Below are positions 1-5,288 of a stretch of 8,879 nt of DNA, in pieces. The translations under genes were made by a program, and so were the position numbers. Each line of letters starts with the position of its first letter. Position 1 is the stretch's first letter. This DNA is from Candidatus Acetothermia bacterium (GTDB lineage: Bacteria; Bipolaricaulota; Bipolaricaulia; Bipolaricaulales; Bipolaricaulaceae): assembly GCA_023255835.1 (NCBI GenBank), contig JAGDVW010000048.1, positions 1 through 8,879 on the forward strand, written 5' to 3'. The notes beneath the pieces were generated by a model. It worked only from the letters and a program-made list of their open reading frames with translations, was not told the DNA's origin and ran no database searches.

Positions 1-750
1 GCTCCCCACCGTTTTCTCCAGGGCTGCGATCTTCTCGCGGTTGTTGTCGATCTTAATCTGGATGGCCTGGATTGCCTGCTCCAGGCTCAAAACTCGGCGG
101 GAGAGGTTGCCGATATCGTAGGATTCCAAGACGCTCACCCGGGAGCCGAGCTGGTCCAATTGGTTGGCCATGGTTGCTATTTTCCCTGCCAGTTCGCTAT
201 CAGCCGCTTGATATCCCGCAATGACGCTATCCAATTTAGCAGCCATGGCTGCGATCTTTTCTGCGAGTTCCTTATCGGCCGCTTGATACCCAGCGATGGC
301 GCTATCCAGGGACTTGCGGAGCTCCCCGATGAGCCCGGTGAGTTTAGCTTCCAAGGCGGCGTCCGCGGCTTGATACCCGGAGACCGCGTCCTCCACACTC
401 TTTCGCAGGGCCGCAAGCTGGGCGGAGCACTCGGCCAAGCTCTTCTCCAAGGCCGGGATCTTCTGGTTACACATGTCCCGGAGTTGCAGGAGCTTGACCT
501 CCAGGTCCTTCAGCTGTCCAGCGAGGACCCGGTATTTGCTGAACAAGTCCTGGTCGTTGTTGTTGAGGGTGTCCACCGCTCCTTTGAACTCCACCAAGAA
601 CTCCTCGAATACGTTCAAAACTTGAGCCCAAGCTTCACGGAGGGCTTTGACCTCGTCCTGGGCGGGGGAAAGCTGCACCGGAGCCGGCTCAGCCAACACC
701 CCCAACCCCAGGGCGATCCCTAAGACCACCACTAACCCCAAATGTTTCAT
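1..750 (-). CDS. Exported coiled-coil repeat protein (partial, C-terminus beyond window)
   Basis: An uninterrupted reading frame of 250 codons starts at the ATG at 750-748 and is still open at base 1, so the C-terminus is missing. A strong AAAGGAGGT ribosome-binding site lies 7 nt before the ATG. Residues 1-20 form a typical signal peptide (Lys2, hydrophobic core 4-19, likely cleavage in VLA|EP after Ala20). The remainder is rich in Ala, Leu, Glu, Lys and Gln, with heptad-like spacing from about residue 75 to 250, as expected of a long alpha-helical coiled coil. The motif GYQAAD occurs three times, at residues 125, 154 and 179, marking repeat units of 29, 25 and about 25 residues. Cys94 and Cys108 lie exactly two heptads apart. 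I do not recognise the family. By inference it is a secreted or envelope-anchored rod, perhaps a spacer or the stalk of an outer-membrane or surface-layer protein whose anchoring domain lies outside the window. Confidence 0.85.
   Translation of the reverse strand, partial: MKHLGLVVVLGIALGLGVLAEPAPVQLSPAQDEVKALREAWAQVLNVFEEFLVEFKGAVDTLNNNDQDLFSKYRVLAGQLKDLEVKLLQLRDMCNQKIPALEKSLAECSAQLAALRKSVEDAVSGYQAADAALEAKLTGLIGELRKSLDSAIAGYQAADKELAEKIAAMAAKLDSVIAGYQAADSELAGKIATMANQLDQLGSRVSVLESYDIGNLSRRVLSLEQAIQAIQIKIDNNREKIAALEKTVGS
156..392 (-). repeat. In-frame tandem repeat encoding GYQAAD coiled-coil units
   Basis: Two adjacent 75-bp units (156-230 and 231-305) are clearly related at DNA level, each starting CCAAT on the plus strand and sharing a GCCATGG core and a CCGCTTGATA block. 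A third unit (306-392, 87 bp) keeps the CGGCTTGATACCC block but is four codons longer. All unit lengths are multiples of three, so the reading frame is preserved. The pattern fits internal duplication of a 25-residue helical module. Confidence 0.75.
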
Positions 751-757
751 CACCGCG

Positions 758-766
758 ACCTCCTTT
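758..766 (-). promoter_or_regulatory. Strong ribosome-binding site of the coiled-coil protein gene
   Basis: On the minus strand the sequence reads AAAGGAGGT, followed by 7 nt (CGCGGTG) and then the ATG at 750-748. This near-perfect anti-16S match fixes the start of the exported coiled-coil protein and supports the minus strand over the opposite-strand open frames in the same region. Confidence 0.8.
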
Positions 767-854
767 CCGCGTCCTAGGACAGAAAGTAGCAGCCATCACA
801 TTGGGGAGCGCGGCCCCGTGGGCTGGGCCAGGGGTGGTTTTGTCGCCCAGGCCT

Positions 855-868
855 CGGACATCTGTCCG
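855..868. promoter_or_regulatory. Perfect 14-bp inverted repeat in divergent intergenic region
   Basis: CGGACA-TC-TGTCCG is a perfect dyad with a 2-bp centre. It lies between the divergent coiled-coil gene and hppA, about 21 bp upstream of the candidate hppA -35 element. The size and symmetry are those of a dimeric regulator's binding site. It could equally be chance in GC-rich DNA, and no second copy was found in the window. Confidence 0.35.
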
Positions 869-888
869 GGATCGGTCCAAAGGCCAAG

Positions 889-917
889 TTGAACTGGGTT
901 TATCTGGGGGTTAGAGT
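889..917 (+). promoter_or_regulatory. Candidate sigma70-type promoter of hppA
   Basis: TTGAAC (889-894; four of six matches to TTGACA) is separated by exactly 17 bp from TAGAGT (912-917; four of six to TATAAT). Transcription would begin near 924, giving a short leader of about 30 nt before the ATG at 954. The match is moderate and rests on spacing and location. The rest of 751-953 shows no convincing alternative for hppA, and no clear promoter for the divergent minus-strand gene. Confidence 0.35.
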
Positions 918-939
918 ACCGCCGATTTTGGTACTAACC
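909..939 (+). promoter_or_regulatory. Inverted repeat overlapping the -10 region, just before the hppA ribosome-binding site
   Basis: GGTTAGAGTACC (909-920) and GGTACTAACC (930-939) are reverse complements apart from a 2-nt bulge (AG) in the left arm, and are separated by a 9-nt centre. The left arm covers the candidate -10 element. The right arm ends 2 nt before the GAAAGGAGGG ribosome-binding sequence (941-950). It could be an operator. If transcription starts upstream of 909, it could instead form a leader hairpin that leaves the ribosome-binding site exposed. Confidence 0.45.
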
Positions 940-953
940 GGAAAGGAGGGAAG

Positions 954-3128
954 ATGGGCGTAATTCTGGCAGCCACCGGCCTTGTGGCCGTAGCTGCGCT
1001 CTTTTGGTCCGCGTACGGAACGTATTACGTGATGCGCCGCGAGCCGGGCGATGAACGGATGCGCCGGATCCAGGGGTTCATCCGGGAGGGAGCCTGGGCG
1101 TTCATGATCGCTGAGGCCAAGGTCATGGCCGTGACCCTTCTTGTGATCGGGGCCATCCTCTGGGCCATCTTCTACTGGGAGGTGGCGGTGGCGTTTTGGG
1201 TGGGATCCGGGCTTTCCATGGCCGCCGGGTTCGTGGGGATGAACGCCGCCACTTTGGCCAACGCCCGTACCACCCAGGCTGTGCGCCGGTCTCTTCGGGA
1301 AGCCCTCACCGTGGCCTTCACCGGCGGCTCCGTCATGGGCATCGCCGTGGCCGGACTGGCCACCGCTGGCCTCGTCTTCGTGCTCTGGCTTTTCCGTAGG
1401 GAGTTCTCTCCCGATGTGGTGGCCATCACTACAAAGACGCTCTTCGGCATCCCCGGAGCCGATGTGAACTTCATTAAAGGGGCCCTCATCATCTCCGCCT
1501 ACTCGGCGGGGGCGTCTTTGGTGGCGCTCTTCGACCGGGTGGGAGGTGGGATCTACACCAAGGCCGCGGACATGGCTGCCGATCTCGTGGGCAAAGTGGA
1601 GCTCAAGATCCCCGAGGATGATCCCCGCAACCCCGCGGCCATCGCCGACAACGTGGGCGATAACGTGGGAGATGTGGGCGGGTTGGGCGCCGACCTTCTT
1701 GAGTCCTTCGTGGGTTCCATCATCGCCGTGATCGTCATTGCCCTTTACATGTATGTGGGACGCCACAACCTCGACATCTGGAACCTCATCACCAGGTACG
1801 GGTTCACCGATCTTTCCGCCTTGGAAGCGAACTACTGGTGGTTTGTGCTCTTGCCCATCCTTTATGTCGCGGGCGGGATCTCGTCCAGTCTCCTTGCCGT
1901 TCTGTATGTTCGCTACTCCCGCCGCCAGAAGGATATGCAGCGCATCCTCATGAATGGGTTCACCCTGGCTGCCCTCCTCACCGCGGGGCTCGCTGCCCTC
2001 GTCACCGCCCTTTCCCCCTTCAACTTTGTGCCCTTCTTTTCCCTTCTTTTGGGAATCGTGAGCGGGGTCTTGATCGGGTTCATCTCCGAGTACTACACCT
2101 CCGCCCGCTATAGGCCGACAAGGGAGCTGGCCCGCATGTATCAGTCCGGCCCGGCCGTGGGCGTGACCGAGGGGATGGCCGTGGGCATGTCCTCTAGCCT
2201 CCTGGTGTGTTTGGTCATCGCCGTGGCCATCATCGTGGCCTACCAATTGGGCGGCCTTTTGGCCGTGGCTTACGCAGGGATGGGCATGCTCACCTTCGTG
2301 GGGATCATGGTCTCCATGGATTCCTACGGACCGATCGGCGATAACGCCGCGGGGATTGCCACCATGGCCAAGCTCGATCCCCATGTGCGCGAGCAGTGCG
2401 ATATTTTGGACTCCATTGGGAACACCACCGCCGCCATCGGCAAAGGCTTTGCCATCGGCTCGGCGGCGTTTGCCGCCATCGGCCTCATTGCCGCCTATCT
2501 TTGGTCCGCGGCGGGAAGGGCCGAGGAGGTACATCTCCCTAATGTGCCCTTGGTGAGCCCGGAGGTGGGCGGCCTGGTCATGGCTGGGCTCATCACCGGG
2601 GCCATGCTCACCTACGTTTTCTCGGCCATGCTCATCCGGGCCGTATCCCGCACGGCGGACGTGATGGTCCAGGAGATCCGCCGGCAATTCCGGGAGAACC
2701 CCAAGCTCATGAGCGGGGAAGGAACCCCCGATTATCGGCGTTGCATCACCATAACCGCCCACAACGGCGTGCGCCGGATGATCGTCCCCTCCCTTATGGC
2801 CGTGGTCCTTCCCCTTTTCATCGGTTTGGTTTTCGGCCGCTATACCCTGGCGGGGTTCCTGGTGGGGGCCCTCCTTTCCGCGATCATGCTGGCCATCTTT
2901 TGCGGTAACGCCGGCGGGGCCATGGACAACGCTAAGAAATACGTGGAGGAGGGGCATTTCGGCGGGAAGGGCTCGGAGGCCCACGCCGCCGGGGTGGTGG
3001 CCGATACCGTGGGCGACCCCCTCAAGGACACCGTCGGGCCATCATTGGACATCCTTATCAAGCTCATGAGCGTGATCTCCCTCCTTTTTGCCTCCCTCTT
3101 TCCCGTTCAGCCCTGGTTTTTACGGTGA
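954..3128 (+). CDS. hppA: Membrane-bound K+-dependent pyrophosphatase, probably Na+-pumping
   Basis: This integral membrane pyrophosphatase hydrolyses PPi and pumps cations out across the cytoplasmic membrane. It is 724 residues, the normal length of the 16-helix family, and hydrophobic throughout. The substrate signature DRVGGGIYTKAAD begins at D194. The Mg-PPi ligands follow at K203, D206, D232, D236, D240 and D247. The C-terminal block from about 655 (GNAGGAMDNAKK, then KGSEAHAAGVVADTVGDP) is intact. The segment GNTTAAIGKG has A493 and G496, which mark the K+-dependent class; K+-independent pumps have Lys and Thr there. The semi-conserved gate glutamate is E250 (LLESFVG), the T. maritima Na+-pump position, and the plant H+-pump position holds G254. 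The ATG is set by AAAGGAGG ending 5 nt upstream. The gene heads a five-gene cluster. K+ dependence is well supported; Na+ specificity is an inference from sequence. Confidence 0.96.
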   Translation: MGVILAATGLVAVAALFWSAYGTYYVMRREPGDERMRRIQGFIREGAWAFMIAEAKVMAVTLLVIGAILWAIFYWEVAVAFWVGSGLSMAAGFVGMNAATLANARTTQAVRRSLREALTVAFTGGSVMGIAVAGLATAGLVFVLWLFRREFSPDVVAITTKTLFGIPGADVNFIKGALIISAYSAGASLVALFDRVGGGIYTKAADMAADLVGKVELKIPEDDPRNPAAIADNVGDNVGDVGGLGADLLESFVGSIIAVIVIALYMYVGRHNLDIWNLITRYGFTDLSALEANYWWFVLLPILYVAGGISSSLLAVLYVRYSRRQKDMQRILMNGFTLAALLTAGLAALVTALSPFNFVPFFSLLLGIVSGVLIGFISEYYTSARYRPTRELARMYQSGPAVGVTEGMAVGMSSSLLVCLVIAVAIIVAYQLGGLLAVAYAGMGMLTFVGIMVSMDSYGPIGDNAAGIATMAKLDPHVREQCDILDSIGNTTAAIGKGFAIGSAAFAAIGLIAAYLWSAAGRAEEVHLPNVPLVSPEVGGLVMAGLITGAMLTYVFSAMLIRAVSRTADVMVQEIRRQFRENPKLMSGEGTPDYRRCITITAHNGVRRMIVPSLMAVVLPLFIGLVFGRYTLAGFLVGALLSAIMLAIFCGNAGGAMDNAKKYVEEGHFGGKGSEAHAAGVVADTVGDPLKDTVGPSLDILIKLMSVISLLFASLFPVQPWFLR

Positions 3129-3134
3129 GGCAAG

Positions 3135-3680
3135 TTGGAACTGAAAGGGGAGCGGCTCAGGCTGAGGGAATTTCATCCCGCGGACTTGGTTCAAACCCGC
3201 AAATGGGTGGCCGATCCGGAAATTGCCCGCTGGATCCTCCCAGCCTGGCCGCTCCTTCCCTCCTCCTGGGAAGAATGGCTTCGGCGCATCTATAGCTCCC
3301 CAGATGCCCGGCACTTCGCCATCGTTTTGCTCGACGGCCGGCACATCGGCAACGTGAGCCTTCACTCCATCCGCTGGGAGGAGAAGGTGGCCGAGCTGGG
3401 CATCGTCATTGGGGAAAAGGACTGTTGGGGGAAGGGTTATGGCCCGGAGGCGCTGCGCCTCCTTTTGAGCTATGCTTTTTGGGAGCTTGGTCTAGCGCGG
3501 ATAGTTTTGCATGTGCACCGCCGAAATCATCGGGCCATTAGGGCTTACAAAAAGGTCGGATTTGTGGAGGTCCCTGAGCCCTGGCTTTTTAAGCTCCTGC
3601 GGCCGTGGAATGATGGAGAAATCTTGACCATGACGGTGGAGGCGGAGAGTTGGGTGGGGACTCCGATGCGCTCATCCTGA
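3135..3680 (+). CDS. GNAT-family N-acetyltransferase, RimJ/RimL type
   Basis: This 181-residue protein transfers an acetyl group from acetyl-CoA to an amine; the substrate cannot be read from the sequence. The N-terminal pattern ELKGERLRLREFHPADL (2-18) is typical of RimJ/RimL-like proteins. The acetyl-CoA loop is WGKGYGPEAL (98-107). A helix (108-119) follows, then N131 and AIRAYKKVGF (134-143), the hallmark motif B. The full fold appears present. The start is a TTG, 6 nt after the hppA stop and preceded by GTGAGG; no ATG lies near the conserved N-terminus. The last 31 nt overlap the ABC ATPase gene, so the two are probably translationally coupled. Possible substrates include a protein N-terminus, a small amine or an antibiotic-like compound. 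Its position before an exporter would suit a modify-and-export role, but that is speculation. Confidence 0.9.
   Translation: MELKGERLRLREFHPADLVQTRKWVADPEIARWILPAWPLLPSSWEEWLRRIYSSPDARHFAIVLLDGRHIGNVSLHSIRWEEKVAELGIVIGEKDCWGKGYGPEALRLLLSYAFWELGLARIVLHVHRRNHRAIRAYKKVGFVEVPEPWLFKLLRPWNDGEILTMTVEAESWVGTPMRSS
3638..3652 (+). promoter_or_regulatory. Ribosome-binding site and TTG start of the ABC ATPase
   Basis: GGAGG at 3638-3642 sits 7 nt before the TTG at 3650, inside the end of the acetyltransferase gene. No ATG or GTG lies between this TTG and the conserved ATPase core, so the spacing decides the start and implies a 31-nt gene overlap. Confidence 0.65.
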
Positions 3681-4582
3681 CGCGCGGGCTCACCCGCTAT
3701 TTTGGGCCCAGGCCCGCGGTGGTGGAGCTGGATTTGGCGGTGGAGGCCGGGGAGGTCCTGGGGCTTTTGGGCCCCAATGGAGCGGGGAAGACCACCACGG
3801 TGCGGATGCTCGCCGGGCTTTTGGCCCCCAGCTCCGGGGAGGCCTGGGTCAGCGGGCATAGCATCCTCCGCGAGCCCGGGAAAGTCCGGCCAAAGGTTGG
3901 GATTGTTCCGGAAAATCCGGGGTTTTACAAGCGCCTTTCGGTGCGGCGGAATCTGCAGTTTTTCGCCGCGCTTTATGGGGTTAGGGATCAAAAGAGGGTG
4001 GAGGAGGCCCTCTCCGTGGTGGGGCTTTCCGCCCGGGCCGAGGAGCCGGTGGCCACCCTCTCCAAAGGGCTCCGCCAGCGGTTGGCCCTGGCCCGGGCCT
4101 TGGTCCACGATCCGCCCGTCCTCCTTTTGGATGAGCCCACAAGCGGCCTAGATCCGGAAGCGGCCAAGGAGATCCGGGAACTTCTTGCCGCCTTGGCCTC
4201 CAAAAAGCGGGCCATCCTCCTTTGCACCCACAACCTCGCCGAGGCCGAACGGCTATGTCACCGCATCGCTGTCCTTAAAACCCGCCTCCTTGCCATTGGA
4301 AAACCGGAGGAGCTCAAGGAGCGGCTATTTGGCCGGCGGGTAGTGGTGACCATCCGCGGCTCCCTTCCCGCCCTTCCCGAGGGCCTCGGGCTTCCCTTCG
4401 TTCGCGGTTTTTCCTTGGATCAAAATAAGCTCTATGTGGACTTGGATAACCCTGAGCGGGATAACCCGCTTCTTATCAAAAGACTTGTGGAGCTCGGGGT
4501 GGAGATAATTTATGTCGCTGAAGAAGAGCGGACTTTAGAGGAGGTTTATCTGGAGCTGGTGGAGGGCGAAAGTGCGGCTTAA
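3650..4582 (+). CDS. ABC transporter ATP-binding protein (ABC-2 exporter type)
   Basis: This is the 310-residue ATPase subunit of an ABC exporter, acting on the inner face of the membrane with the permease encoded next. All nucleotide-binding motifs are present in order. Walker A is GPNGAGKTT (41-49). The Q-loop position reads VPENPGFY (86-93), with Glu for Gln as in many members of this subclass. The signature is LSKGL (138-142), Walker B is VLLLDEP with D161 and E162, the D-loop is SGLDP (165-169) and the switch His is H194. A C-terminal region of about 90 residues follows the core, usual for the CcmA/NatA/drug-export subgroup. The TTG start has a good ribosome-binding site. The 3' end overlaps the permease start by 11 nt. 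The transported substrate is unknown; NatA-like, lipid, peptide and drug exporters share this architecture. Confidence 0.96.
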   Translation: MGGDSDALILTRGLTRYFGPRPAVVELDLAVEAGEVLGLLGPNGAGKTTTVRMLAGLLAPSSGEAWVSGHSILREPGKVRPKVGIVPENPGFYKRLSVRRNLQFFAALYGVRDQKRVEEALSVVGLSARAEEPVATLSKGLRQRLALARALVHDPPVLLLDEPTSGLDPEAAKEIRELLAALASKKRAILLCTHNLAEAERLCHRIAVLKTRLLAIGKPEELKERLFGRRVVVTIRGSLPALPEGLGLPFVRGFSLDQNKLYVDLDNPERDNPLLIKRLVELGVEIIYVAEEERTLEEVYLELVEGESAA

Positions 4583-5288
4583 GGTCTTGATCTTGAAAGA
4601 ATGGACCGAGCTTTTTCGCATCAAGATGGTCATTTATAGTTGCGTCTTCATGCCCCTTTTTATGGGCGGAATTGCGGGTTACATGGCTTGGCAGGCGCGC
4701 TCCTTGTCCCAGGCCCCAGCGGCCCAGGCTGCTTTGCTCAACACCAGCCTCCTTTACTTCCTCATCCTGCCCGTGATGATCCCCGTGACCCTCGGGGTTT
4801 ATTCCATTGTGGGGGAGAAGGAGCAGGGGACCTTGGAGCCCCTCTTGGCGACGCCCATTTCCGACCTCGAACTTTTCCTCGGCAAATCGGTGGTGGCGGT
4901 GATCCCGGCCTTGGTCCTCACCTGGGCGGTGTTCGGCCTTTTCCTTTTGGCCATATCTTTCATCTTCGGCGGGCTTCCTAAGCCGGTCACAAGCCTCCCT
5001 TGGCTCCTTTCCATCTTCGTCCTTTCCCCTTTGCTTTCCTTATTTTCGGCGCTGGTGGCGATGATCATTTCCTCCCGGGCCTCCGACTCCCGCGCTGCTT
5101 ACCAGTTTGCGGGTTTGGCTGTGGTGCCAAGCCTCATCCCCCTCATCGTTTATTCCGCCCGCCTCACCGCCGTGGACCTTCGGTTCGTGGGCATTGAGGG
5201 CGGGATCCTTTTGGTGTTGAATGCAATTCTTTTGTTCTTAGGCATAAAAATCTTCCAGCGCGAGGAGATCCTCACCCGATGGAAGTAA
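4572..5288 (+). CDS. ABC-2 type transporter permease
   Basis: This 238-residue membrane protein has about six hydrophobic segments (approximately residues 19-40, 59-80, 103-133, 142-168, 176-197 and 209-228). A short amphipathic N-terminus reads LILKEWTELFR. After the second segment comes the characteristic cytosolic motif GEKEQGTLEPLLATP (81-95), found in ABC-2 permeases, where it contacts the ATPase. It would form a homodimer with the upstream ATPase as a complete small exporter. The start is a GTG, 5 nt after GGAGGG (4561-4566), within the last codons of the ATPase gene, so translational coupling is expected. The substrate is not evident. It is shorter than Bacillus NatB (from memory about 390 residues), so a NatAB-type Na+ exporter is possible but not supported by length. 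Confidence 0.92.
   Translation: MRLKVLILKEWTELFRIKMVIYSCVFMPLFMGGIAGYMAWQARSLSQAPAAQAALLNTSLLYFLILPVMIPVTLGVYSIVGEKEQGTLEPLLATPISDLELFLGKSVVAVIPALVLTWAVFGLFLLAISFIFGGLPKPVTSLPWLLSIFVLSPLLSLFSALVAMIISSRASDSRAAYQFAGLAVVPSLIPLIVYSARLTAVDLRFVGIEGGILLVLNAILLFLGIKIFQREEILTRWK

Noticed and set aside
160..723. A 187-codon plus-strand frame opposite the coiled-coil gene
   Set aside because: No ribosome-binding site or domain. The minus-strand frame has a strong ribosome-binding site, a signal peptide and a coiled-coil pattern, and explains the same bases.
812..829. GGCCC/GGGCC hairpin in the intergenic region as a possible terminator
   Set aside because: The stem is only 5 bp with an 8-nt loop in very GC-rich sequence. 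No T-run follows directly on either strand, and no gene ends nearby to need a terminator.
900..2984. A 694-codon open frame on the minus strand, antisense to hppA
   Set aside because: Its product is dominated by Gly, His, Asp, Glu and Pro with no recognisable domain, which is what GC-rich antisense DNA of a membrane protein gene yields. The plus strand encodes a complete, motif-perfect pyrophosphatase.
4572..5288. Naming the ABC pair natAB on the basis of the neighbouring probable Na+ pump
   Set aside because: The permease is much shorter than NatB, and the motifs are generic to ABC-2 exporters, so the substrate cannot be assigned.
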